Counted from the stretch's first letter, positions 34,112 to 45,649 are shown. The stretch: 64,000 nucleotides of DNA from Cladophialophora immunda (GCF_000835495.1 NW_015622542.1:4734485-4798484), one strand, 5' to 3'. Notes: a model not told the origin generated them from the sequence alone. Translations and numbers: made by a program.

Positions 34112-37022
34112 CTGCTGGCAGCACATAGTTCGGTGTCGTGGCGGTGCTTCACTGGGACCGGCCAGATCTCCCCCAGTTCTCTGCCGAGCACACAAACTCA
34201 AGTACTCAGTAGTCTCATGAGCGCTAGGTAGAATATCCCTGTGCAAGTTGGAGATGGGGATCGAAGCTTAACGGATGCTGAGAGGATTGGTTCGTAGAGC
34301 TTTGGGAAGTGTGTTTATAGTTCTCCCACAGTCTCCATCAAGTGTCATTGCTATCCTCCCAGTCTCCAATCCTCAAGGGCGTGTTACTGTGATTATCATA
34401 GTCTTGATCTCAGCCTCGGGGCCTTAAACCACTTCTCTTCTTCACCGACTTTTGCTACAACGGAAGCGGCTAAGTGGTTGAAAGTGAGGCGCCTAGGGGA
34501 GTAAGGCGACGACGTCCCTTGCGAATCATGCTGCGTCAATCTTTCTAGCCACTCAGGAGAGGCACCGGGCTTGGTCACAGAGTAGGTTTCAAAAGGAATC
34601 GGCAAGAGATGGTCGCTTCCACGGGGCTGTCACCGAAGGCTGCAGCAATTGAATTGCTTCGTCCAGAGGACCATGGCCAACGACGCCGTTGAAAGAAGCT
34701 CAGCTTCAAGCTTGAGGCGGGAGTGGTGACAGGTCCAATCAATACCTGGACCCAATGCTCAAGGTTGGGTATCAGGGAACGTGCAACAGGCGGACCGGGT
34801 GTGATTTGTGAAACGTTATAGTCGGCACATTTGGGCATCCCGTATCAATTCTCATTTCAACCACTGCATTTCCTACAGAGTTCAGCTCTGCTGCTTTCAT
34901 GAACAATTAAATCTCGTTGACAAGGGACTTATGAAGAGCTTGCCTTTCGAAAAATGCCCCGCTAACCACTCTCTGCCTCGATGGCTAACTCGACTTTGGA
35001 CTCCACTCCTCTCTGCGACCTATCTCTATAACACCCCATCTGTGCATACATCCTTGTACCTCAACGGCACTCACTTCTGTCCAAATGCAAGCACACCTCG
35101 TCAGGAGACGAGCCTCGAGCCTTTTCAGCCACAATAACAGGCCTCTGCACATCCCTATGCTGCGAGACGTCAAGGCAGCTACTGATACCCTATTCATCAA
35201 ACGTACCAAGGACCCGCAGAGGACGACGGGAGGAGGTGGCCAGAGCGAACAATGACGCCATGGAGTAAAAACGTGCCGATACCAGATATTGCTGCAGTTT
35301 TTGGAGCCTCCGCCTTGCAATATCGTGACTTTGGCTAAGCATAGTCCAAGAAGATTCATTAGAGAAAAGGAGACCAGCATGAAGAAGGCGCTATTTGCAA
35401 CGTTTTTGGCTACCAGACCGCCGCTGCCTATTATCGACCTGGGCGAGGATGGCGAGGCGTATTTCCAAAGCCAGAGAACAGGTCCAGCAACCCGTATTCC
35501 GGACAGCACGGTTCTGGTGAGAGAGCCTCGAGTATGCCTTCTGGTCAGCCGGGAAGACACCCTACACAGAAGGCAGCAAACTCGAAGTCGGTCCGTCCAA
35601 TGCGTCCGTGCGGTGGCCGCAATGTGGCGCAAAATGCAAGCACCGGTGGGGGCATACAGAACTTGAGCCGCCTGATGGATTAGCATGCGCTGCCAGGCAA
35701 GAGAGAGTCCTCTTCTGCTGCGATGATTTCATTCGACTTCATATGGGACATCGGCTGTGCATGTCAAAGGGCGCGGTGTGCGTGGGCAATGGTATGCTCG
35801 ATGCCTCTGGGCTCGTCTTCCTGCACGCCAACGGATATGGTGCTCTTTCCAGTGGTTATTGGCACTACCACGCCTTCACCTTTGGACTCAGCACGGACCG
35901 TCCACGGAACCCGGGAAGAAAGCACCAATGAATCCCTCGATTACTGCAAAGTCGGCCGGGAGCGGAGGGACCTGGTCCTTTGCGCAAGATCCTCTAAGTT
36001 GGGTCCAGGACTCAACAGCACTAGTGCTGGCGGCGACAAGCGGCCTACTGATCCCTGTACGCAGCAGGGGGGCGATGAAACGGCCTCAGTGAGTACATAT
36101 GCAGCCCGGCACACGATAGTTACACGGAACGCCCACTAAAGACACGACCTACGAAATGAGCACTGAGCCGCAAGAGTACCCAGGGTAGCCAAATGCCCGG
36201 GTTTCCTGCATATTCGTATCTCAATGGTGATCATTTCGTTGATGTTCGGCTTCCTTCTCACCAAGTCGTTGGGCACTGGCGACTAGAAGCAGCCATGATG
36301 CTGCCTCGAGTTCGACACTGCTTCCCACCATTGAAATAATGTCACGGAGGCAATGCCGCGCTGTGGCTGATGCTCACTCATCGGTTATAGTGTTTAGACT
36401 GGCAACCGAGCACTCACCGGTTAGTAGCAAAAGCTTGAAATGGCTGACACCAGAGGGGGCATCCAATTCTATCCACTCGGAGGGAAGTTGGCCTTCATAT
36501 CAGGGGGCCCCAGAGTTGTTATGATTCGTGTTCGTGCTTGTACGCGCCAGGCAGCATCCACGGTTACGACGAGACTGTGAACAAGTCAATGACAATGTGC
36601 TGAGACGCTGAGCATTATAGTCTTGTCTCGATGGCAGTGTTTTCTAGTTGGGCATTGATCGCCCAAGCCGAGACCAATTGTTTTCATCTCAGAACAATCA
36701 CTGTTGCATGTTGCGAGGTAGGATAGGACTTTGCAAACAACTGCTTCTCCAGAAGACGCCATCCCTTCCACTTCCTGGCATATCTAGAGGACGCACAGCC
36801 CGACAACACGAGGACATGGAAAGCAGCTCTTCTGTGTACCTGGCCAACAGTGAACACTGCCTCCTTGAGAGGATGCAGCTGTTTTCCCACATATAGCCTT
36901 GGGATATCCAAGGATCTCGTTTTATCAACCCGTCCGCTTTGCCTTCTTGCCTTCTTATCGTATCTGCCATTCCTCTTTCCCACAACCATCAGAGCTATCT
37001 CGGCCAAAAACACCCGCTCAAG
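34112..37022. other. 2.9-kb interval without a convincing gene; possible spliced minus-strand gene
   Basis: No protein here resembles a family I know. Overlapping frames occur at 34985-35686 (minus), 35289-35666 and 35723-36139 (plus). On the minus strand, 36418 and above joined to 36360-36221 across a 57-bp intron-like gap (GTGAGT...CACAG) gives a continuous frame reading VSHFKLLLL, then TARHCLRDIISMVGSSVELE, then a stop. Another open stretch with an acceptor-like CGTACAG runs from about 36067 to 35900. None has a secure start. The interval could hold a fast-evolving gene, a decayed gene, or the long 5' region of the next gene. Confidence 0.4.
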
Positions 37023-39464
37023 ATGGCAACTAGCCTTGCGCACCTATCCTTGACAAGACTCCCGCCAACTCCACCTCGGGAGGACAAAAGCTTTTCAGGT
37101 CTTGCTCAACTAGCCATCCTACGAGGCTCGCATGCCTTTGCCTTTGTGGCATGCCTATCCCTTTTTGTCCTTGTCTCGGCTACAAACATTTTCAGCTATG
37201 TGATTCTCGCCTTATGCCTGCAACTTTGTCCTAGGAGTCGGGAGAGACAGCATAGGTTAATACTCCGGCTCACCGGCCCGACGAGGATCCAGGTGGTGCT
37301 TGAGCAATGGCTCGAGGAATTCCTGCGGACGAATTGGCCGAATCAGCCAAGGTGTCTGATTAGACTCGCTGAGGCAGGTCGAGATGAGTTCAATAAAGAG
37401 GAAGAGTCCGGGCCACCTTTGAAGCCTTCACCAAAGCGGTCCTATATCCCAGAAGAACGCCCACAGTTGACCCCTCTCTTTTCCCTGAAGGCGCAACGGG
37501 GGCCTCGTGATTACCACTATTCTTGCACTCCGTCGCAAAAATCCAAGAGGCCAAAACGAGATGGAGACAGTTTCCTTTCCAGTTGGAGTGCGGCTGCAGG
37601 TGACGATCGTGGTTCATCGATGCTACCACAAGACAAATCAAGACCAGTGCTCCAACCACCATCCCACCATCCCATTCAAGTTACCGGTAGCCTCGCCGCA
37701 CAGCCATCTCAAAGGTCTCTCTGTAAAGGACGCCCGCCGCGCCCGCCGCATCCCAGCCAGCCTTGTCGCGATCGACTCCCTGCCCCGCCACAAGCGCCAC
37801 ACTTTCCCGCAGTTGCGACGCCACCAAAAGATGAATTATCACAAGCTGCGTCGCACAGAACTGCGACCCAGCCATCTCCCTCAACCGTTCATGCCTCCCC
37901 GAAGGTCCACACGTGGCCGAGCCACTCAACGACCACGTCAAAGCAACAAAAGAGTCATACTTTCCCTGGGCCCTCTACCACCAATGCCTCTGAATATAAG
38001 CAGTCCCAGCGAGCGGAGCGGGGTCCTACCTTGAGGCGCCCTCGGGCCTCTTTCGGAGCTGGTGGACCCCAGACCACGCGAACTTTGCCTCAATTCGACG
38101 TCGAGCCAGATGGAATCATCCACGTCGGAGGAGAAGCTCCGAGAAAGAGAAGAAAAGGGGGCCAGAACTCGCCGCACCCTCAAGGCAATGCTTCGGGTGC
38201 ACAAGACACCAATGGGAACGAGGAACCTCCGAATCCTTCTTCAGAGGACGAATCCGAGTCTGCCGACGAGGAGCGAGCTCCGAATCGCAACCCACATGGA
38301 AAGACAGCATCCGATAGCAAAGGGACAGGACCCTTCTTCCGCTGTCCGATGTATTCTGCTGATCCTCAAAGGTATGGCGATACAAGGTGCAAACACTGGC
38401 GTGGTCGCTGCATTGCCGATGTGACTCGACATTCTCTCAAAGATGCGGGGGAAGGATCAGACCAGTGGAACAAGATCAAGGCGTTGTCGTCGAAGAAGCT
38501 CACTTCACAAGACCGTTGGAGACGATACTTTATCATTTTCAATGACGAGACTGAGACTTATCAAATGAATCACCCATACTGGGTTAATGGTGATGCGGAA
38601 GACAAGGTGACTGATTTCTTGAGGTGCACGATGGACCAAATGAAATCCGATCTGGATTCGACACTGGGTCTGAAAAAGATTGAGCAATACTCCGCAATGC
38701 TTGCGGAAAAGAAGCTAAGAGATGCCAGCATTAGACTCCAATGTCAGGAAGAGAAGACAGCTGCAATGAGACGAGAGTTCAAGGCGTTGGAAGACTCTCA
38801 ATTGACGTTCAAAGCGCAGTTCGAGGAACTTCTCAGCCTCGGGACTTCAGGGACAGCGTCCAATCCCACGGCACCTATCATGGGTCACTTGGACCTGGCG
38901 GGAGCGGGACTCGGCATGTCGATGCAACGATCAGGCAGTGGACGAGGCCCAGAAGCCGATATGAGCCACCTTGAAGCACACCTCGTTGATGCTTCGGCGG
39001 ACCGCAGTGCTTCGATGCTGCCGACAGGACCAGCAGGATTTTCCGGCATGGCCATGCCAGCAGCGACCTTTCCAGGGAATCACTATTTCACATCTCAGCA
39101 GCCCGTCAACGAGGTCATAGCAACTACGGAAATGGTCATGGATGGTACTGGTCATCTCAGCACAGCTAATCATTGGCAAACCCCCCAGTTCTACGACCAA
39201 CAGTCGCCAACATTGCGCCCTCCCCTCTCTCAAATGCAGTTTTCTGACTCTGGCATCGGCTCTTCTATGCCAAGGACCCATCGGCCAATCAGTTCCGCCA
39301 ACTCTGCAGAGGATAACTCCAACAATTTCGGCATTTATTCCCGTATGACACCGAGCGGTGACACTTCTCCTTCCGGCCAGTGTACTGGTGGTTACACCTT
39401 CCGGCCCTTGAATGGGTATGATATACAGCAATTAGGGGTTAGAGGTCAATTTATGAGACAATAG
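37023..39464 (+). CDS. Protein with a degenerate C2H2-like zinc finger and coiled coil
   Basis: Function unknown; possibly a nucleic-acid-binding regulator. The frame is open from 36939, but the ATG at 37023 (MATSLAHLSLTRLPPTPPRE) follows a purine-rich context and is preferred, giving 813 aa. The N-terminus has a hydrophobic stretch FAFVACLSLFVLVSATNIFS that fits poorly with the rest, so an unnoticed intron or a later start is possible. A long Pro/Ser/Gln/His-rich part follows, then an acidic SSEDESESADEERA. The block PFFRCPMYSADPQRYGDTRC with downstream HW and RH residues matches the atypical fungal finger F-x-CP-x(n)-C-x(n)-H, but the usual last His is not clear. A coiled coil follows (EKKLRDASIRLQCQEEKTAA onward), then a Met/Gln/Pro-rich tail. 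Confidence 0.68.
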   Translation: MATSLAHLSLTRLPPTPPREDKSFSGLAQLAILRGSHAFAFVACLSLFVLVSATNIFSYVILALCLQLCPRSRERQHRLILRLTGPTRIQVVLEQWLEEFLRTNWPNQPRCLIRLAEAGRDEFNKEEESGPPLKPSPKRSYIPEERPQLTPLFSLKAQRGPRDYHYSCTPSQKSKRPKRDGDSFLSSWSAAAGDDRGSSMLPQDKSRPVLQPPSHHPIQVTGSLAAQPSQRSLCKGRPPRPPHPSQPCRDRLPAPPQAPHFPAVATPPKDELSQAASHRTATQPSPSTVHASPKVHTWPSHSTTTSKQQKSHTFPGPSTTNASEYKQSQRAERGPTLRRPRASFGAGGPQTTRTLPQFDVEPDGIIHVGGEAPRKRRKGGQNSPHPQGNASGAQDTNGNEEPPNPSSEDESESADEERAPNRNPHGKTASDSKGTGPFFRCPMYSADPQRYGDTRCKHWRGRCIADVTRHSLKDAGEGSDQWNKIKALSSKKLTSQDRWRRYFIIFNDETETYQMNHPYWVNGDAEDKVTDFLRCTMDQMKSDLDSTLGLKKIEQYSAMLAEKKLRDASIRLQCQEEKTAAMRREFKALEDSQLTFKAQFEELLSLGTSGTASNPTAPIMGHLDLAGAGLGMSMQRSGSGRGPEADMSHLEAHLVDASADRSASMLPTGPAGFSGMAMPAATFPGNHYFTSQQPVNEVIATTEMVMDGTGHLSTANHWQTPQFYDQQSPTLRPPLSQMQFSDSGIGSSMPRTHRPISSANSAEDNSNNFGIYSRMTPSGDTSPSGQCTGGYTFRPLNGYDIQQLGVRGQFMRQ

Positions 39465-40684
39465 GGATATGCTGAAATGTCGAAGATCCAGCTCGCCCCC
39501 CGGCGATTTTGTGCGGGTTAGACTGAATTTGATATGGCTTGCTGTTATGATTGATGGCGGCGGGTTTGTACATTGGCGATGATGTTGTGGAACAGGTTAT
39601 GTGCTTGGTAAGGCGTTGTCAGCATCGATATTGACATTTGTTAAGGAGGCCCAGCAGCTGTGGCGTCTGTTCAGCGTCATGGGATGGCCCGGGCAAGGCT
39701 GGGCAAGGCTGAACTGCCCCCTAATGTGTCGCATGTCTAATTCCCCTTTTGACAACCCATGAACTTCCATTTGTTTTTATTTTTCCACCGCCTGTGCTTG
39801 GAGGCTCCTGTAGTCTGGACGGGGAATGCTCACGAGCACGAGTTCAAGCTCGCTTATGGGTGATCTCGGTGGCGGTTGGTATTGCTCCTTGCAGCTATGC
39901 TTTCCTCGTCGTCGTTATACCGAGGGGTGTACGGGTATGTGCTAGGGCGTCGCTGTGTACGTGTACCTGGGTAGGTACCTAGGCACATTACTCATAGTAT
40001 CTTTGGTCGATACCGTGTGCCTCGTTGCAGCTATGTTGTATCACGGCCATTGTGTGCTGACGTGTTTCCTTACTATACTTCATTGCCCAGCAGGTACGTG
40101 CCCGCGCGCCCGGTGTCACCGTGACATCTGTCTGTCTGTTGCCATTCTCCCTTGGTACAACCTGTGTATGCACAACGGACCTGCACGTGGACGGACCACT
40201 GAGGCTGGCTTTCGCCGTCTCCCATGGTCAAGAAGCTGGAGTAGCTGAGCAGTAAGTACTGTAGATGCACCACCCTCGCTTGGATTTCAGGCACGCATGG
40301 CCGCAAAAGCTTTACGTCGACCCCAAACGCTACAGACGCATTGTGAGCTGCGATCTGGGAGAGCCGGAGGCGGAAGAATGGCCCTCACGCGCGCTCTCGC
40401 TCTTCTCTGTCCCTCTGCTGCTTGCCGGCACTCTCCAATCTCGGGCGCAGTAATGCGAGAGGCGTGATCACCGGGTCTCCTCGTCAACCTGGGCCCCCGG
40501 CAGCCAGCAGCTTCAATGTATCGCCTTGCGCCCTCTGACAAATCCCTGGTGCGTGCAGATCGGACGCCCGCGGCAGACGAGCTTCGTGTACAAATATACC
40601 CAGCCATCGTGGTTGTTCGCTGCTGGAGAGACATCTCTCTGCCCATCCGTTCCCCACCCCTTGAACTGGCCCCTCCGCCTCAGC
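39465..40684. other. Intergenic region, 1.2 kb
   Basis: It lies between two plus-strand genes. A GGGCAAGGCT unit is repeated near 39690-39710. No gene is supported. Confidence 0.5.
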
Positions 40685-41311
40685 ATGGCCTACTCAGACG
40701 CGACCAGTAGCCAAAAGACGGTGATTGTCGTCAACGGCATCCTCCGCCTCCTCCAACTGACCGTCGGGGCTGTCACCATCGGCCTCTACGCGTGGGAGAA
40801 AGGGTACTGGCTGGACAGCGGCATCTCCAGCAAGATCGTGAGTCCTTCTCCTCCCTCAAACCCCCAAGACGCAGAGTCCACACTTTTGACGACTTGACGC
40901 TCATTAACCCCGGTTTGTTTGTTTTTTGTTTGGCAGACATTCGAACTCGTCCTCGGCTCCCTGGCCATTGTGACCGGCCTCGCCCTGGGCATCATCCCCT
41001 TCAGGATGTCCTACCGCCCCGTCGCGCTGGCCTGGCCGTGGGACCTGGTCATGTTCCTCATGTACTCCGCGGCCTTGGGGTACATGCGCGCCGTCAAGGC
41101 GCAACTGTACAGCCAGCGCCTCTTCCGCACCAAGGGCCACTACGACCCGGAAGTGTACCTTGCGCACGCGCTGGCCATGGCGCGCAAGCTGTGGGTGAAT
41201 CTGGCCGGGATGGGCGTCTTCCTCGGCAGTGCCGGCATGGGCGCGGCGCTGATCTGGATCGGAAGGAGGAATGGGCGCCGCGGCGGCGGCGGGAAACACA
41301 GCGCCGTTTGA
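40685..41311 (+). CDS. Four-helix membrane protein (MARVEL-like)
   Basis: Predicted small integral membrane protein, possibly of the fungal MARVEL-like group linked to membrane domains. Two exons are inferred: 40685-40837 and 40937-41311, giving 175 aa; the 99-bp intron has donor GTGAGT and acceptor GGCAG. Four hydrophobic segments are visible: LRLLQLTVGAVTIGLYAW, FELVLGSLAIVTGLALGI, ALAWPWDLVMFLMYSAALGY and LWVNLAGMGVFLGSAGMGAA. Segment spacing fits MARVEL topology with both ends cytosolic, and the tail is basic (RRNGRRGGGGKH). GC is high through this gene. Family assignment rests on topology rather than on a diagnostic motif. Confidence 0.78.
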
Positions 41312-41804
41312 CGGTTGGAGCCGTAAGGGAGTTTTGTTGCGAGAAGGGGGGGAGGGTGTCGTTGTGCTGGTCGAGGGATTTCGCGGGCGCGGGAGACTCT
41401 TCGTGATTTCGCGATAGGAGGCAGGCCTCCTGGAGAGGAACTCCTGCGATAATGATGTTTGTGCGTGGCTCGCTCCGGGCCAGATTCATCGCCCTATATG
41501 GTAGGTGATAGAGCTGTCTTCGATATGTTTGACTCTTGAGCATAAGCCATTGCCCGAGTCGAAGCCCATTGTTCGAGGCACTTTTGTCTCCAGTTAACCG
41601 AAACACAAAAAAAAGAACTTCAATGTCATCCTGTTGAATCCCCAGCGGTCGAAGCTCTTGAGCTTTTAACCCTGTTCATCAATTCCATCTAAAATACGTG
41701 CTCGAAATCTAGCAGTGTGGGGGCTCCTAATATACAAATGCCCTTATGATACAAGTCATAAACAAAATCATGATGAGACCCGGACAGGGTGGCCACGGTT
41801 CTTC
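41312..41804. other. Convergent intergenic region, 493 bp
   Basis: It holds the 3' ends of the MARVEL-like and PEBP-like genes. An A-rich stretch lies near 41608-41618. Nothing else was recognised. Confidence 0.5.
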
Positions 41805-42188
41805 TCACAGCAGCCAGAGCCCAGCACCCGCGACGCCAAACACCAACGCCGCAACCAGCCCGCTCATGCTGTCACGCACGTCGATCATGCCGGCGCTTGA
41901 GCCGCTGGCTAGGCTGACGCTTGCGCTCGCGCTCGGACTCGTCTGGACGCTGGCGCTGGGCGAGTCTGTAGTGGTGGGCAGTCCTGCCGTCGTCACTGTC
42001 GTTATGGTTGATGGTCCAGCAGGCATCGGGCTATTAGAGTCGCCTCCAGTGGCCGATGCCGTAACAGTGGCGACTGTCATCGTGGTGTTTGATACGAACG
42101 CCTGGGTGGAGGTCGAGCTCGAGCTGGGGATAGAAGAAGTTGTAGATGTAGAGTCAGATGTCGATGTAGTCGTAGATGTGGATGTAGA

Positions 42189-42219
<31 letters not shown>

Positions 42220-42940
42220 CTCGAACTCGATGTCGTAGTAGTTGTCGCCGGCTGCGAGGTGTTTTGGACCTCGAACCAATTCGCGGCGACGGGTTGGCCG
42301 AGCCCGGCAGCGTCGGCGAACCCAGCCATATCAAAGCCGAGCCGGGCGTCCGAATCTGAGGAGTCAAAGAACGACTGGAATGACGATGGGATGCTGAAAT
42401 CCTTGGGCTGTGAGTACAGCAGCAGCGTGTACCGATGCGCCTGGTCCCCGGCGGGCGGTGTGGGCGCCATGTACGACACAGCCGGGGCGGAGGTGAAATT
42501 CTGGGCATCGCTCCCAAAGTCGGAGAGCACTTCTGATGCTCCGCCCAGGTTGGGCTGATAGTATTGGAGGAACTGCACGCGGGTGTTGGCGTCGTCCGGC
42601 GACGTGGCGTCTTGGTCGATCATGAAGAGCATGAAGTCCAGTGTGGAAGACGAGTCTAGTGGCCCGTCGACCGTTGGGGCATCAAGGACGTCTGATATGC
42701 ATTTAACATCAGACAACTTCCGAGCTCAGGTGTGGGTGCATATCCCAACATAACAAAAGGCAGAATAGAGGGCTACTCACCATCGCGAGAGATCAGCACG
42801 CCGGCCGGCTTGACGCTGGTCGAAGAACTCTGGAAATCAACCCGCAGATTCGTCGACACTTGCACCGGAAAGTCTGGAGCAGACTGAGCGCTGGCAATCG
42901 TAGCCAGAGCTAACAACAGAAATGAGTGGGAAGCTTTCAT
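41805..42940 (-). CDS. Secreted, GPI-anchored PEBP-like protein
   Basis: Predicted cell-surface protein with a phosphatidylethanolamine-binding-protein-like domain; ligand unknown. Two exons are inferred: 42940-42781 and 42691-41805, giving 348 aa; the intron is 89 bp with donor GTGAGT. The signal peptide is MKASHSFLLLALATIASAQ. The PEBP-like part shows LDFMLFMIDQDATSPDD, RVQFLQYYQPNLGG and YMAPTPPAGDQAHRYTLLLY, corresponding to the DPD and GPxPP-x-HRY blocks of the family. From about residue 200 a Thr/Ser-rich stalk follows, encoded in part by a simple repeat. The C-terminus ends in a small-residue region and a hydrophobic tail (SGLVAALVFGVAGAGLWLL), as expected for a GPI-anchor signal. The valine-rich frame on the opposite strand is a shadow of the Thr/Ser repeat. 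Confidence 0.85.
42190..42219. repeat. GTCGTG hexanucleotide repeat in the PEBP-like gene stalk
   Basis: Five tandem copies of GTCGTG on the plus strand, coding Thr codons in the minus-strand host gene. Such tracts in fungal cell-wall proteins often vary in length. Confidence 0.85.
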
Positions 42941-43771
42941 ATTAACGAGCGACATGACCGCGAACACAGGATTCTCAACGAGCAAGGCTATGCAGATGGA
43001 ATGGCAGAGCGAAACAAAGGCTGAGTAGGGTTTGGGGGCGTTCATTATGTACTGACTCCTGAGCCTCGAGCCTAGGGCGGTCGATGGAGATCGCTGGTGA
43101 AGCACATGGAGATCTTGTGAGAGATTGATTAAGCGTATAAATAAAGTTGCTTTTCGAGACAAAGGCGTGTCAGAGCTCCATGATGGACCGCGCAAGGCTC
43201 TGTCACTTCGGCTTGGTCGCAGCCGATGGGACAGGTATCAATGCCTCTCATTGAACGACTTCAGCGCGCTCTGTCGCTGATGGGAGCCGTGATGTGCTTT
43301 GGCTTGCCCGGTCACCTCTTTGAAAATAGATTCCTGACAGCAGTAGGCTCGAGGGCCGAATAAAGGGGAGAGGTGGGCACTGCCTTTGGCGAGACGCCCA
43401 AATGTCAGAGCCTGAACCAGATCGTGTTTCAGAAATGGGAGGCGACAAAGGCACGAAACACAGGGCGAGATTGGCGTCTGTTTCGGCCCCTGAGGCTGAG
43501 GCGGTGATTGTTGTGCACAGCCACAGCCACATCATGACATACTCCGAGCCGACGCAAGAAGAATGAGGCAGGTGCCCATGATAGCGTCAACCGTGTGATG
43601 GCCGTCGGTAGCACAGAGGGTAAACACGTACCATGGCGCCGCAGTATTTGACAACCACAGAACCCGTCGGAGGCAATGGACTTGGACAAATGGCCAGACA
43701 AATTCTATATGCCGAACTCCGTCTCTATGATACCGGTCTAGCAATAGAAATCGAGATACTCCAGAGTCAGC
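42941..43771. other. Intergenic region, 831 bp
   Basis: It lies upstream of the PEBP-like gene and downstream of the HET-like gene on the same strand. No gene was recognised. Confidence 0.5.
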
Positions 43772-45649
43772 CTACAATTGCAATGTGCTGGTCAGCTTGT
43801 ATAGCTTCCCAAGACGGTCTAGGACGCAATTGACCGCAGAACGTTCGCGGGCCTGGCTTGGAAGCAGCCGGACACTCGTCATTGCCGCCGAACCCGACCC
43901 GCTCAATGTTGCCCTGTATGCTTCGAGGATTTTGCTGGCGACCTCGTCCAAGACTGCAGCTTCAGTGGGCTGCGCAAAATACCTCATCTGAGGCAGCGCC
44001 AGGAACCCCAGCCGAAGCAGTCTTCGCAAATAGTACACGCCGTGCAACTCACGGCTGGTAGACCAGTCTTCTGATACCAAAGGGAATACCATGTCGACGT
44101 CGATATTAGGCAACGGCCCGTCTAATTGCCCTTTGGAATACATCTTCAAGACATGGAGGTCGTCACTCAGCCAGGTCAATGCAAGTGACAAATCGTCAAA
44201 ATCTTCTGGTGTCAATGTGTTTCGCCCGCGGTCCTTGAAGCTGACTGTGCTTAGCAACGGGAATTCCTCGTTGTTGTCGTACACCGAGATAAGATCTTTC
44301 AAGGAAACCAATACACTACCCTGAAAATGGAAGTACATGTCCAGAGCGACGGAGCATTCCGCTACTGTATACAACCTCTGCATGAAGGATGAGTAACGTA
44401 TGTGTGTTAAGCATTCTTGGGGGAGTGAGGAGACGGCGGTGGCGGAAAGGCCAATGTCCAGTCCAAGGACTTTTCGGGCACTCTCAAAAACGCGTTGCAT
44501 ATTTCGGAGTGCAGCTGCTTTCGCGACGCCTTTTGTTGGGACGCACAGCGTATCGATATAAAATGGCACCGGATGATTTTCCTCTGGTAGCATTCGATTG
44601 CTCAGATCTTGAAGGTACTCCACTTGACAACGAGGCAAGACATTCTCGTCGCTGGATCCCAGACCATCTGACCTCAGGTGTGAGAATGCCACAAACGCCA
44701 AGCTTGCGTCCTTCTCCGATGGAAGCTTCTGTGTCTCCAACTTGAGGCAATGGCGGTGGCCACCGACGGGAGAGAACGTCATCAGATTGAAGTAAGGGTT
44801 AGCGACTGTTGTGTCATCCGTGTTGAGATCTACACTTAGCCTATCGCAGCTGCAATTTCCAGACACATGAACTGGGGAATAGCGTTCTTTAAAGTACACG
44901 GAAGATCGTCTCCGTTTGAGCTCTGGAGCACCGGTGGTCAGAAAGCTGAGATAGTAACGGAATCGAACGTCTTTCGGCAGAGAGCTAGTTCTGCTCTCGT
45001 CCCAGCCAGAGTCGTGTAATAGTTTGTTGACTAACGCGTTGTCCGTCCAGAACGGATATGGTTTAGCTATCGAATATGCAGCTGTCAAACGTAACTGGGG
45101 GAGCGTCATATCATACAGGGTCTCGACAAGACACTGTACTGATAATATTGCCAGTTCGGACTGTGATAATTGGCTGGCGCGATTCTGAATCGCACTTGGA
45201 GATTTTGTCAAGACGTCTCGGTATATCTGCAGATGTGTCATGGCTCTCTGAAGGAGTTCCACGACTCGCTCATTCTGTCCAGAGTTGTTGGTGGGTCCTT
45301 CTGTTCCACCCTTGAAGTGTTCCTTTGAGAGTCTTGTCAGAACATGGGAAACCGGCCCAATGGGAATGGTCGTGACACCATGGGACTCGGTGGAAGCAGG
45401 AATAAGCCGTTTCCCCTCGCTGTCTGTGGTGGCCAAGAATTGGGTCAAAGTGCGGGAGAATAGATTGTATAGCGTCGCAATCTCTTCGTCCTTCTGCTCG
45501 AGCACGCCATTTCGATGAGTCTCTAATGAGTAGGAGACGGCGAGCGACCCATCGGAGTTGGACAGCTGTGCGGTTATCAGCCCTTCCAGAGACGGCACTT
45601 GTAGCCTTTCATGCGATGGGCGGACTGTTATCCTTGGTAAGTAGTCCAT
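43772..45649 (-). CDS. HET-like (heterokaryon-incompatibility-related) protein
   Basis: Predicted member of the divergent HET-domain group; classical HET proteins trigger cell death on non-self fusion, but most family members have no known role. One exon, 625 aa, start MDYLPRITVRPSHERLQVPS. The HET-like core begins around residue 320: LAFVAFSHLRSDGLGSSDEN corresponds to the family's ALSHxWxDGLGxxxxN block, then VLPRCQVEYLQDLS, then PFYIDTLCVPTKGVAKAAAL, matching the FWxDxxCxP block, then MQRVFESARKVLGLD. The canonical SHCWG is SHLRS here, so this is a divergent version. The N-terminal 300 residues, with RHCLKLE just before the core, and the C-terminal 150 are unassigned. It is divergent from a membrane-protein gene with 321 bp between starts. 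Confidence 0.8.
   Translation of the reverse strand: MDYLPRITVRPSHERLQVPSLEGLITAQLSNSDGSLAVSYSLETHRNGVLEQKDEEIATLYNLFSRTLTQFLATTDSEGKRLIPASTESHGVTTIPIGPVSHVLTRLSKEHFKGGTEGPTNNSGQNERVVELLQRAMTHLQIYRDVLTKSPSAIQNRASQLSQSELAILSVQCLVETLYDMTLPQLRLTAAYSIAKPYPFWTDNALVNKLLHDSGWDESRTSSLPKDVRFRYYLSFLTTGAPELKRRRSSVYFKERYSPVHVSGNCSCDRLSVDLNTDDTTVANPYFNLMTFSPVGGHRHCLKLETQKLPSEKDASLAFVAFSHLRSDGLGSSDENVLPRCQVEYLQDLSNRMLPEENHPVPFYIDTLCVPTKGVAKAAALRNMQRVFESARKVLGLDIGLSATAVSSLPQECLTHIRYSSFMQRLYTVAECSVALDMYFHFQGSVLVSLKDLISVYDNNEEFPLLSTVSFKDRGRNTLTPEDFDDLSLALTWLSDDLHVLKMYSKGQLDGPLPNIDVDMVFPLVSEDWSTSRELHGVYYLRRLLRLGFLALPQMRYFAQPTEAAVLDEVASKILEAYRATLSGSGSAAMTSVRLLPSQARERSAVNCVLDRLGKLYKLTSTLQL

Noticed and set aside
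34985..35686. 233-codon minus-strand frame
   Set aside because: Leu/Arg/Cys/Trp-rich with no family pattern; other frames over the same DNA are equally open, so no single one is convincing.
36221..36480. Spliced minus-strand gene as a firm annotation
   Set aside because: The intron signals are good, but an in-frame TGA lies upstream and no start codon was found, so it is kept only as an observation.
41746..42558. 270-codon plus-strand frame rich in Val and Asp
   Set aside because: It is the antisense of the Thr/Ser-rich stalk of the PEBP-like gene and is low complexity.
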